NCBI GenBank assembly: GCA_003345595.1
Contig: PRDI01000117.1
Span: 1 to 45,187 of the forward strand
Direction: 5' to 3'
Origin: Candidatus Thorarchaeota archaeon
Lineage (GTDB): Archaea > Asgardarchaeota > Thorarchaeia > Thorarchaeales > Thorarchaeaceae
Length of the DNA: 45,187 bases
Within the stretch, counting starts at the first letter, position 1, and each line of letters begins with the position of its first letter. Position numbers and translations under genes: made by a program. This document shows positions 1 to 7,805 of the stretch, piece by piece. The notes beneath the pieces are model-generated. The model did no database searches and was not told where the DNA came from. It saw only the letters and a program-made list of their open reading frames with translations.

Positions 1-1268
1 CTGCTGGTAGAATAATGACCAAGCACTCCGACAAAAAACATCATACCCAGAGGTATGGCAAGCATCAGCAGAGTCCATGTTGTGGGACCAATCAGCCCAC
101 CATTGTTCTGGGCCCACACGGTCAACCAGCCTATCACATTTTGCGCGACTTGGTCGGGATAGAAGAAAGGCGCACCCATCGTGCGAAATGCGTAGCTAAG
201 AGTAACACCCATGATGGCACCCACGAATGCTGCCGTGGCCACTGCGCCGGTGGTCAAGGAGGATATGAAGTTCACAAGAGCGTTGCGCCAGTTGATGCCA
301 GTCAGCTTTGCACGCGGTCGAGCGATACCCTCGAACACTCGCTTGTACAGCACTTCTGAGAAGCTCTCAGTCATGGGTAGCAGTAGCACCGCAAACAGGA
401 TGGGAGGGGCCGCGAGGATGAGGCCGCTGATGTAGTAGAGACCGAGCTGGTCAAGAGTGCCGCTCTGAATGCGCTCCCATGCGTTGAGTGCAATCGTGAC
501 CAGCGTCAGAAGGATGTTGAACCTAAAGAACCACCCGAGCACACCTCTCATCATCTCGGCGCCGAGGTCCTTCTCACCCAGCTTGATTCCTGCACCCTTG
601 GCAATACGGTTTGACGCGGGGTAACCAAATCGATAGATCCAGGTGAGGAATATGAGGACACCAATAATGTAGTTGTCCCCTTGAGCCATGTACACATCTA
701 TAGACGGCAACAGTGTGGCCAGTCCGATTATCAGATAGTCTTTCCATGCGCTTGCCCATGCCTTGGAAACGACTTTCGGATCAAGCGGTTGGGATTCGAC
801 ACCAGAGAATGACACATGATTCAATCGGTCTTTGAGGCCGGAGTATCCATCGCTTTCAGGCTTCTTTCCAGTCATTCGGAGTATGACATTGTTAAATCGC
901 ATTCTCACGGGCTCTTGAAGAGCGAGCTTCAGCAACAAGACCAGTTGCCCAAACAGCACGGCCACAAAAGACACCATAACCCAGGTGAAGAACTCCTGAA
1001 GGCTGTAAGAGAACTGGAACAGGAAGTCAGTAAGAAGAATCCAGTACAGGTCGCCTCCCTCGACTTGACTATTGAATCCGGGAGGCACCGCTTCGGGATA
1101 CTTCCAGATGTAGTACAGGAAGAACGATATGACCTTGATCACCATCAGGAGGAGAAATGCTTCTATGAACCGGTTCCTGCGATGGCGAAAGAACAACAGG
1201 TATGCGAGTGCCACAATGATCGTGGGGACGAACTGCACGAGTAGTGTCATGAGAGTAAGGTCAGACAT
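1..1268 (-). CDS. Large polytopic membrane protein, C-terminus cut by window edge
   Basis: Reading the minus strand from an ATG at 1268 gives an uninterrupted frame of about 422 codons with no stop before base 1, so the C-terminus lies outside. The product has many long hydrophobic stretches (about 8-28, 36-54, 74-118, 200-213, 240-262, 275-300, 330-355 and 405-420), separated by a charged cytosolic-looking segment near 120-170 that contains the KKPESDGYSGLKDR stretch. A GGTGAGG ribosome-binding sequence lies about 10 bases before the ATG. I do not recognise the family; no transporter or enzyme motif was evident. It is divergent from the peptidase gene that starts at 1449. The coding call is firm, the function unknown. 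Confidence 0.8.
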   Translation of the reverse strand, partial: MSDLTLMTLLVQFVPTIIVALAYLLFFRHRRNRFIEAFLLLMVIKVISFFLYYIWKYPEAVPPGFNSQVEGGDLYWILLTDFLFQFSYSLQEFFTWVMVSFVAVLFGQLVLLLKLALQEPVRMRFNNVILRMTGKKPESDGYSGLKDRLNHVSFSGVESQPLDPKVVSKAWASAWKDYLIIGLATLLPSIDVYMAQGDNYIIGVLIFLTWIYRFGYPASNRIAKGAGIKLGEKDLGAEMMRGVLGWFFRFNILLTLVTIALNAWERIQSGTLDQLGLYYISGLILAAPPILFAVLLLPMTESFSEVLYKRVFEGIARPRAKLTGINWRNALVNFISSLTTGAVATAAFVGAIMGVTLSYAFRTMGAPFFYPDQVAQNVIGWLTVWAQNNGGLIGPTTWTLLMLAIPLGMMFFVGVLGHYSTS

Positions 1269-1314
1269 AGCCTTGGTCCTCACCTAGCGCTAACAGAGCC
1301 GTGCAGTTTCGCCG

Positions 1315-1325
1315 AGTAAAAAAGG
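1315..1325 (-). promoter_or_regulatory. TATA-like box for the membrane protein gene
   Basis: Minus-strand CCTTTTTTACT lies about 47-57 bases before the ATG at 1268. This would place transcription start near 1290, leaving a leader long enough to hold the GGTGAGG site. Confidence 0.4.
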
Positions 1326-1399
1326 TTCGTCGGACAGACCTCGTGATTGCCACTGTTTGTGAAGTCAACCCAGACTAAGACTGGAGGGCGATAGTAGTA

Positions 1400-1410
1400 G
1401 ATTACTTATG
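1400..1410 (+). promoter_or_regulatory. TATA-like box for the M28-type peptidase gene
   Basis: GATTACTTATG lies about 40-50 bases before the ATG at 1449, a normal archaeal promoter spacing for a gene with a short leader. Confidence 0.4.
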
Positions 1411-1448
1411 GGGGCTGTCTCACTGACCTGTTGTGGTGAATAGTACAA

Positions 1449-3440
1449 ATGCTACCTGAAGAGGTCGTTGAGGCGGTCGCTGATACTGCATCAGGCCTGC
1501 ATGCAGTGGACTACGTAAGAGACCTCACCCGCTTTCATAGGATCCAGGCAAGCCCAGGCATTCATGATGCCGTGGAGTATCTCAAGAACGAGATAGCCAG
1601 AGTGTCAAAAGCGGAGCTGAAGGTCTTCGAGTACCCTGCAACCGGACAAGGCTCCATCGAAACGTGGGAAGATATCTATGGTTGGTTCCCGAAATCTGGA
1701 AGACTGGAGCTAACGGAGCCAGAGCAACGGACACTTGCAGATTTCGACGTTGAACCGATTTCTCTGGTAGCGCAGTCGTGCTCAGCTGACGTCGAGGCCG
1801 AGGTTGTGTACGTCGGCAAGGGAGTGAAGCCAAACGATTTCGAGAACAGAGAAGTAGCGGGCAAGATTGTACTTGCAGAGGGTCGAGCTTCGTATGTGCA
1901 TAGGAGTGCCTGTATTCAGAGGAATGCAGCTGGCGTGCTCATATACGCGGCACCTTCAGGCTCAGATGAGATTGGCAACCTAAGGCCGTATAGCGCAATA
2001 TGGCCGAGACCGGGCGAAGCGAGCAAGACTCGTTTCGGCTTTTCGTTAGCGCAATCGGACGCGGTGAAAATCAAGAGGTGGCTTGATGAAGGCAAAAGGG
2101 TGAAAGTCAAGGCGAAGGTAGATGCCAAGCTTGGGACGGGCAAGATCGAGATCGTGTCTGCGCTCATTAAGGGAAAGGAAACAACGGACGAGGTTTGGTT
2201 TGTGGCTCACATCTGCCACCCCCACCCAAGCGCAAATGACAACGCGTCGGGCGCTGCTGTGCTTCTTGAGTCTCTCAGAGTGATATCGAAACTGATTGCC
2301 GAAGGGGTCGTGCCTGAGCCCAGCCGGTCTATCAGGTTCCTTTGGTTGCCTGAGTGGAGTGGAACGGTCAAGCTTGTACACAATGAGAAAGAACTCACAT
2401 CTAGATGCAAGGCTATGGTGAACGTCGACATGGTGGGAGCCGATCCGGCGAAGTCTGGGTCTCTCCTGCACTTGTACAGAACGCCTCATTCACTGCCAAC
2501 GACCCTCAATAATCTGATTCGTTACTGGTTGAACAGAGAAGTTGCTAGAAAACCGAAGCACCCACTTGGCGGCACCGCCTGCCCAATCAAGTGGACCTAC
2601 GACGTATATTCTGCAGGCAGCGATCACCTGTTCTTTGTTGACGCCACGCTAGGTATCCCCGCAGTAATGATCAACCAGTTCCCTGACAGATTCTACCACA
2701 CATCGACTGATACACCCGATAAGATTGACCCGGTCCAGATGGAATTCATAACCAGAACCGTCATTCTGAGTGCCCTGTCCTTGGGACTCCCCAAGCGTGT
2801 GATGAGAGAGTTGATTCTGATAGCCGCAAGAAACGAGGCAGTCGAGCTCCTCCACAGGGTTGGTGAAAGGGCTGTCACCGATTTGTCCGCCTGCGTTGAC
2901 AACCCAGAAACTCTCTACCCAAGGTATCTCAAGTGGCTGGGATTGGCACACGAGCTCGGGCAGGCCACCCTCAATGCCGCCTCTAGCGAGTGGCCGCTCA
3001 TTGAGGAACAGGAGGCCCTCAGACAGTCCGTGAGAGCAGGTCTTGAGATGACATATGCCGCTGAGATGGTAGTTGCTAGAAGGGCATACGAGGGAGCGTG
3101 TGCTGAAGCCGGTCTAGAGGCAAAGGAGGAAGAGCATTTCCAGATAGGCAAGGAGAACCTTGATGTCGAAGTGAAACGCCACCTGAGGTATGCCCTCGAT
3201 CCGAGTTATCTAGCGAGATCAAGTGACGAGATGCTCATCAAGTACATGGAAATCCGAGAGTCTGACACACAGATCTCCGAACGGATTGATGAGATCCTCA
3301 ATTTCTCAGTTGAGTGGAGGCCACTGACTGACATATGGAACCGCATCTGTATGCAGTTCGGACCCATGGATCAGAAGATGCTCCTCGGAATCGTTGAAGA
3401 CCTAAAGAGGCTCGGTCTCGTAGAAACGAGGGAGGCCTGA
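1449..3440 (+). CDS. M28-family/DUF4910-type zinc aminopeptidase-like protein
   Basis: A 663-residue protein. An N-terminal segment leads into a PA-like insert (about 100-210). A peptidase-like core follows, with HICHPHPSANDNASG at 254-268, where His and Asp residues occupy the position of the first metal ligands in M28 enzymes. Further family-like segments are VNVDMVGAD and SAGSDHLFF, and His in FYHTSTDTPDKID. A helical region and a winged-helix-like C-terminus (about 600-660) follow, the latter perhaps binding nucleic acid or protein. No signal peptide is seen, so it is probably cytoplasmic. It is followed by coaD with a 36-base gap and probably shares its transcript. The M28-like fold is well supported; the substrate is unknown. 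Confidence 0.8.
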   Translation: MLPEEVVEAVADTASGLHAVDYVRDLTRFHRIQASPGIHDAVEYLKNEIARVSKAELKVFEYPATGQGSIETWEDIYGWFPKSGRLELTEPEQRTLADFDVEPISLVAQSCSADVEAEVVYVGKGVKPNDFENREVAGKIVLAEGRASYVHRSACIQRNAAGVLIYAAPSGSDEIGNLRPYSAIWPRPGEASKTRFGFSLAQSDAVKIKRWLDEGKRVKVKAKVDAKLGTGKIEIVSALIKGKETTDEVWFVAHICHPHPSANDNASGAAVLLESLRVISKLIAEGVVPEPSRSIRFLWLPEWSGTVKLVHNEKELTSRCKAMVNVDMVGADPAKSGSLLHLYRTPHSLPTTLNNLIRYWLNREVARKPKHPLGGTACPIKWTYDVYSAGSDHLFFVDATLGIPAVMINQFPDRFYHTSTDTPDKIDPVQMEFITRTVILSALSLGLPKRVMRELILIAARNEAVELLHRVGERAVTDLSACVDNPETLYPRYLKWLGLAHELGQATLNAASSEWPLIEEQEALRQSVRAGLEMTYAAEMVVARRAYEGACAEAGLEAKEEEHFQIGKENLDVEVKRHLRYALDPSYLARSSDEMLIKYMEIRESDTQISERIDEILNFSVEWRPLTDIWNRICMQFGPMDQKMLLGIVEDLKRLGLVETREA

Positions 3441-3476
3441 GAGTCGAAGAAGCAGATCTGTCCCTACAAGAAGGTC

Positions 3477-3932
3477 GTGTTCGCGGGTACTTTTGACCAT
3501 CTTCATGATGGACACAAACACTTGCTCCGGAGGGCTTTCCAGCTTGGTTCTTGGGTCGGCATTGGACTGACAACCAACGAGATGCTGAGTGACAAGACTG
3601 AAGCAGACAAGATACAGAGCTTCGAAGAACGCAAGCGGGCCTTGATGAGTTTCATAAAATCGGAGGGCCAGTCATCGAGATGCACTGTATTCGCCATCAA
3701 AACCCGAGAGGGCGGTGCTGAATCGATGGAGGACCTTGAGGCATTGATAGTGTCAGATGAGATCGGTGTGGTTGCCAACGCGTTCCAGATAAACGAGATG
3801 CGAGCAAGGAATGGCCTACGCCGTTTCGACATCATTGTTGTACCCCGGGTTAGGACAGAAGATGGTGTCCCCTTATCATCTTCAAGAATAAGACGCGGCG
3901 AAACCCTAGACCACAGGAGATTAACCTATTGA
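3477..3932 (+). CDS. coaD: Phosphopantetheine adenylyltransferase, archaeal type
   Basis: Transfers AMP from ATP to 4'-phosphopantetheine to make dephospho-CoA in coenzyme A synthesis. The nucleotidyltransferase motif GTFDHLHDGH is at the N-terminus and the SSSRIRRGE signature near the C-terminus, as in the archaeal/eukaryotic PPAT family (COG1019 type). At 151 residues from the GTG at 3477 it is close to family length, but this start cuts into the first beta strand (KKVVFAGTF). The same frame is open back to 3441 without any ATG, GTG or TTG, while a GGGAGG sequence sits at 3430-3435. The true start is therefore unclear. The 3' end overlaps the convergent ASKHA gene by 7 bases. Confidence 0.85.
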   Translation: MFAGTFDHLHDGHKHLLRRAFQLGSWVGIGLTTNEMLSDKTEADKIQSFEERKRALMSFIKSEGQSSRCTVFAIKTREGGAESMEDLEALIVSDEIGVVANAFQINEMRARNGLRRFDIIVVPRVRTEDGVPLSSSRIRRGETLDHRRLTY

Positions 3933-5200
3933 CCACCGGGTGGGAAGAATTGGGCCTCGGCATATCTAGTCTGAAACAGAGGGTTATCGACCAGCTCCAC
4001 ATATCGTGTTGAGGCCGCCAGATAATCGGCCTCACGTTTTCGTAGCAGGTCTGCTGCAATCATATCGGCTCCGATGCTAGCGGCACCCAACACTTGATTG
4101 ACGTGGGCGCCACTGAACCGCGGCAGAACTCCGACGCGATAGGCATCTTCAAGATTGAGACCGTGGCCAAACGAGCCCGTTAGGTACACCTTGCGCAGAT
4201 CCTCTGCACTAATGCGCGCATAGTCCATAAGCACGCTGACAGCGGCAAGGACTGCAGCCTTCGATTGTTGAACTAAACGCAAGTCGAACTGTGAGATGTA
4301 GATTGGTTTCCCGGTCTGCGACTGAGTTGCGGGACAGACTGTATAGCTGATCACATCCCTGTACTTCGACAGCCACACTGACTCAATCTCCCGGTTCATG
4401 GAACCCTTTGAATCGACAATGCCAGCGTCCAGCATCCCCGCCAGTGCAGATATGACGCCTGTGCCACATATTCCGGATGGTGAGCCATGACCGAATACTT
4501 CGAAAGTTGGTTTCAGATTCGTTGGGTCTATCGAAACCTCGCGAATCGCCCCCTCAGCGGCCGCCATACCGCAGTCCAGTGACATGCCCTCGAAGGCTGG
4601 GCCCGAAGCGGCCGACGCCACCCATGTCGCTCCCGCTGAGCCTAGTGCTATCTCTGTGTTGGTGCCGAGGTCAATAGCAATCGCTGGCTCATCCTGTTGG
4701 GCAAGACCGGAAGCCATCATCAGAGCTATAGCATCCGGTCCCACATATGACTCGATGACAGGTGGTGAATAGCATTGTGTGGTTTCGCCGAGCTCTAGAC
4801 CCACACTTGCACATGGGACTGTGATTGCCTCCTTGTGGTCTGCCACGTAGGGAGGGGTCAACAGGTGACCGACAGGGAAACCGAAGAACAGGTGGTGCAT
4901 GACAGTGTTACCAACCACGACAACATCTGCAATCGACCCCGGCCTCAGACTGCGCTCTCGTAGGATTTGTCTGACTCCCTCATCGATGCATGTTCTGATT
5001 GACGAAGTCAGCCACCTGAATCTGGAATCATCACGCTGAGAGAATCTAATGCGGGAAACAACATCCAGACCAGCCGATTGTTGCGGGTTATGGAGAATAC
5101 TCTGGAGAAGACACTTCCGATTCGCCAAGTCAACGAGGTGTAAAGTCACCCAGGTTGTTCCGATATCTACAGTGAGTCCGAATCTCGCTTGATTGTTCAA
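3926..5200 (-). CDS. ASKHA-domain ATPase, RACo/RamA-like, without ferredoxin domains
   Basis: A 424-residue protein of the acetate/sugar kinase-Hsc70-actin fold. VDIGTTWVT (about 11-19) is phosphate motif 1, IDLGTNTEIAL phosphate motif 2, and TGSFGHGLN the adenosine-site motif, as in the C-terminal (DUF4445-type) domain of corrinoid-protein reductive activators RACo and RamA. Those proteins carry an N-terminal 2Fe-2S or C-terminal 4Fe-4S domain. Neither is present here, so an electron donor would have to be a separate protein. The first possible start after the upstream stop is a TTG at 5200, which is used here. It lies 63 bases after the UspA gene on the same strand and is probably cotranscribed with it. 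No corrinoid methyltransferase gene is nearby, so the activation target is unknown. Confidence 0.75.
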   Translation of the reverse strand: MNNQARFGLTVDIGTTWVTLHLVDLANRKCLLQSILHNPQQSAGLDVVSRIRFSQRDDSRFRWLTSSIRTCIDEGVRQILRERSLRPGSIADVVVVGNTVMHHLFFGFPVGHLLTPPYVADHKEAITVPCASVGLELGETTQCYSPPVIESYVGPDAIALMMASGLAQQDEPAIAIDLGTNTEIALGSAGATWVASAASGPAFEGMSLDCGMAAAEGAIREVSIDPTNLKPTFEVFGHGSPSGICGTGVISALAGMLDAGIVDSKGSMNREIESVWLSKYRDVISYTVCPATQSQTGKPIYISQFDLRLVQQSKAAVLAAVSVLMDYARISAEDLRKVYLTGSFGHGLNLEDAYRVGVLPRFSGAHVNQVLGAASIGADMIAADLLRKREADYLAASTRYVELVDNPLFQTRYAEAQFFPPGGQ

Positions 5201-5263
5201 GGGTTTCTCGCTCTTGGGATCTTATCCTGCTTCATGATTCATAGACTGGAGTCCAGAAGGACA

Positions 5264-5716
5264 CTATCGTACAATCAGTACAGGACAGGGGGCGCTCTTG
5301 GCGACCTTATCGCTGGTGGTCCCTACGAAGAGACGCCTGATTCCACTGACTCCCCGGGAACCAACCATTATCAGATCGACCTTCTTCTCTTCAGCTACTT
5401 CGATGATTCTACTGGCAGGGTCGCCGTGGGATAGCAGGTCAATGACTTTGCAGCCATCCGAGGAGGCGACTGCCTTGGCACGCGCAAGGATGTCTTCACC
5501 TACCTGCTGAAGCGCGAGGAAGGGCTGATCCGATACTGTGTCATGATAGGGCGTAGCGGAGGGCAGCATCGGAACAACGTGAAGAAGGAGAATCTCTGCT
5601 CCGACGGCCGGCCCAATCAAACATGCATAGTGGACAGCCTTGTAGGAATACTCAGAACCGTCAACAGCGACCAAGATGGCCTTCAGCCTGACGCCTCCCG
5701 CATCCTTACTGCTCAT
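5264..5716 (-). CDS. Universal stress protein, UspA family, ATP-binding type
   Basis: A 150-residue single Usp domain: ILVAVDGSEYS at the first strand, LLHVVP at the second, and a C-terminal GSRG-9 residues-GTT pattern that fits the G-2x-G-9x-G(S/T) signature of ATP-binding Usp proteins. The C-terminus CPVLIVR is typical. GAGAGGT lies about 6 bases before the ATG at 5716. Usp proteins act as cytoplasmic nucleotide-binding stress or energy sensors; the precise role here is unknown. It probably leads an operon with the ASKHA ATPase downstream. Confidence 0.9.
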   Translation of the reverse strand: MSSKDAGGVRLKAILVAVDGSEYSYKAVHYACLIGPAVGAEILLLHVVPMLPSATPYHDTVSDQPFLALQQVGEDILARAKAVASSDGCKVIDLLSHGDPASRIIEVAEEKKVDLIMVGSRGVSGIRRLFVGTTSDKVAKSAPCPVLIVR

Positions 5717-5843
5717 GGGCGACCTCTCGGACCCGTTGAGTTGAGCAGCTTATGACTCTTTCTGAATTGCGCAACCAGCCACAATGTAGTTATATCGCGA
5801 CCACACTATTGAATGGGCAACTCCGTTCGTTCCGGTGGTCAAC

Positions 5844-6077
5844 ATGAGAATCACAGGCACAAAGTTCACAATCGAGAAAAGGGAATCTGCTATCGAGCTG
5901 AAGGACCAAGGCAGGCTCGTTGAAACCTTCCAGTTCCAGGGCAAGAACCTCGTTGAGATGACAGACACAGTCTGGGATGCTTTGAAGCGCAAGGGTGTAG
6001 TAGTACAAAAAGCAGCCCTCAAGGATGACTTGGCAGGTCTGTTTCCAGGCGCGCGTCCCACAGGACCACTGAAATAG
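5844..6077 (+). CDS. Small conserved-looking protein of unknown function
   Basis: A 77-residue soluble protein (MRITGTKFTIEKRES...). It has alternating charged and hydrophobic residues suggesting a mixed alpha/beta fold and a Gly/Pro-rich tail. The ATG at 5844 has GGTGG five bases upstream; a GTG at 5835 in frame overlaps that site and is less likely. A TATA-like GTTATATC is near 5787-5794. The family is not recognised. It stands alone between the UspA gene and the convergent GlyRS gene and ends before a hairpin. Confidence 0.6.
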   Translation: MRITGTKFTIEKRESAIELKDQGRLVETFQFQGKNLVEMTDTVWDALKRKGVVVQKAALKDDLAGLFPGARPTGPLK

Positions 6078-6143
6078 ACTCAAGCAGAACCACAAGCAGT
6101 CGGGCAATAACCATGCTGTGAACTGCCTGTAATGCATGAGAAC

Positions 6144-6169
6144 GCCTGCGATCCTAGATTGTCGCAGGC
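6144..6169. terminator. Hairpin between convergent genes, spanning the GlyRS stop codon
   Basis: GCCTGCGA (6144-6151) and TCGCAGGC (6162-6169) form a perfect 8-bp stem with a 10-base loop. It overlaps the last codons of the GlyRS gene and lies after the small gene that ends at 6077, a position suited to a two-way transcription stop. No strong T-run follows. Confidence 0.4.
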
Positions 6170-7683
6170 TGACCCTCTTTCAGTGCTGCAATAGTTGCCT
6201 TTCCTTTAACCAGTTTCAGCAGGATACCAACAAGTTCGGGGCGGGAAATGCGGACCTGTTCCATTGTATCTCTGTCACGCACAGTCACGGTGTTGTCTCT
6301 GAGTGAGTCATAGTCAACTGTCACGCAGAACGGCGTCCCAATCTCGTCTTGGCGCCTGTACCGTCTGCCTATCGAACCCGTTGAATCAAGGTAGGTCGTG
6401 AGTCCGCTGTCTAGGACCTCGTCGTAGATTTCCTGCGATGGACCCACTAGTTCGGGCTTGCCCATGAGTGGAAACACACCCACTTGAACTGGCGCGATGT
6501 GAGGTGGAAATCTCAGCCACACTCGTTCGGAGTCTTCAGCGTAAGCATTGTCGATATGGCAGAACAGAGGCCGCTCAACGCCAAACGCAATCTCAAGAAC
6601 GTTGGGCACGACTGATTCATTGCCGTCCTTGACACTCAAGTTCTCCTTCGAGTATTGCTGGTGCCGGCCCAAATCGTAGTTTCCTCTGTCATGTACCCCG
6701 CAGCACTCGACCCATCCAAAGCTCTTTGTTTGTACTTCTACGTCCCATGCGTCAGCTGCATAGTGTGCCCGTTCCGTGGGCAGGTGTTGCCGTAGTCGAA
6801 GCGATTCCGGTCGGAAGCCCATGCTCCTGAATACTTGATAGGCAAGATTCACGCACCAAGCGTAGGCCTTTGTCTTGAAGTGACCTTGCCGCAGGGCGTC
6901 AGACACTCTGAATGTGGTGACCTCATGTGATCCGCTCTCCTGTATCTTGTACGGCAGGAGAGGAAGTTCATAGGACTTGATGTCGTCAAATGCGCGCCAG
7001 TCGGTTTCGTCCTTATGCAGAATGAAGAGCTGTGCCTCGACCTGAGTGAATTCCCGAAGTCTCAGTATGCCCTGTCGTGGGGAGATCTCATTCCTGTACG
7101 CCTTACCAATCTGGAACACTGCTGCCGGAAGCTTGTCCCTGAAGAATGTCAATAATCTCTTGAATATCAGGTAAGTCGTCGTGGCGGTTTCCGGACGCAT
7201 GTAGGCATCTTGGTCGAGACCAAGACGGGTCTTAAGCATGAGATTGAATCGCTCCACTGGACCCAGTTGCCCCTTGCACGCAGGACATTTTACACCCAAT
7301 TCCCGTATTTTCTCTGCCAGTCTGTCCAGAGAGAGACCCTTGATGTCGGCATCAGGAACCTCCTCCTCGATCAAATTGTCAGCACGATAAGCTTGACCGC
7401 ACTTCGTGCATCGGGTGATGGGATCGACAAAACCCTCGAGGTGTCCAGATGCCTTCCAGACTATTTCCGGAGAAACAGTGGGGCATTCAACTTCCCAGAA
7501 GTTGGCCCTTACGAAAGAGGAACGAATCTCTGATTCAAGCCTATTCTTCAGTAGCTTGCCAAGAGGGCCGAGGTCATAAAGTCCCGAGCTGCCGCCATAG
7601 ATTTCAGGTGATGGCCCCCAAAAGAATCCGCGTTTCTTACAGAGTCCGACGACTGTTTCGGCAAAGTCTCTCTCAGAAGTCAT
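6154..7683 (-). CDS. glyS: Glycyl-tRNA synthetase, archaeal/eukaryotic alpha2 type
   Basis: Charges tRNA-Gly; a class II enzyme. The N-terminus has the usual KKRGFFWGPSPEIYGG segment, then a cysteine-bearing insert (CTKCGQ and CPACKG) that may bind zinc. Motif 2 is in FQIGKAYRNEISPRQG, motif 3 in LEIAFGVERPLF, followed by an anticodon-binding domain with VGVFPLMGK and TVTVRDRDTMEQ. The product is 509 residues. A longer frame opens at 7716, but a minus-strand GGTTTAAGTC box at 7717-7726 would start transcription near 7693, so the ATG at 7683 is chosen. It is divergent from HMG-CoA reductase. Confidence 0.95.
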   Translation of the reverse strand: MTSERDFAETVVGLCKKRGFFWGPSPEIYGGSSGLYDLGPLGKLLKNRLESEIRSSFVRANFWEVECPTVSPEIVWKASGHLEGFVDPITRCTKCGQAYRADNLIEEEVPDADIKGLSLDRLAEKIRELGVKCPACKGQLGPVERFNLMLKTRLGLDQDAYMRPETATTTYLIFKRLLTFFRDKLPAAVFQIGKAYRNEISPRQGILRLREFTQVEAQLFILHKDETDWRAFDDIKSYELPLLPYKIQESGSHEVTTFRVSDALRQGHFKTKAYAWCVNLAYQVFRSMGFRPESLRLRQHLPTERAHYAADAWDVEVQTKSFGWVECCGVHDRGNYDLGRHQQYSKENLSVKDGNESVVPNVLEIAFGVERPLFCHIDNAYAEDSERVWLRFPPHIAPVQVGVFPLMGKPELVGPSQEIYDEVLDSGLTTYLDSTGSIGRRYRRQDEIGTPFCVTVDYDSLRDNTVTVRDRDTMEQVRISRPELVGILLKLVKGKATIAALKEGQPATI

Positions 7684-7716
7684 GACCAAGACCAGAGCGC
7701 ACGCACTAGAGTCCAT

Positions 7717-7726
7717 GACTTAAACC
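7717..7726 (-). promoter_or_regulatory. glyS: TATA-like box for GlyRS
   Basis: Minus-strand GGTTTAAGTC is 34-43 bases before the ATG at 7683, giving a leader of only about 10 bases. It rules against the longer start at 7716. Confidence 0.5.
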
Positions 7727-7764
7727 TATGGTCACAACAGTCACAGGCGGCGAAACCTCCGCCA

Positions 7765-7774
7765 TTCTTATTAG
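7765..7774 (+). promoter_or_regulatory. hmgA: TATA-like box for HMG-CoA reductase
   Basis: TTCTTATTAG lies 32-41 bases before the ATG at 7806. This supports 7806 over an in-frame ATG at 7728, which would fall upstream of the transcript. Confidence 0.45.
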
Positions 7775-7805
7775 GGCTGGAAGGGGGTTGGAATGGAAGG
7801 TGCTA

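Noticed and set aside
816-1244. Plus-strand frames at 15-435 and 816-1244
   Set aside because: They lie opposite the long, hydrophobic minus-strand membrane protein frame (1-1268) and have no ribosome-binding site or domain.
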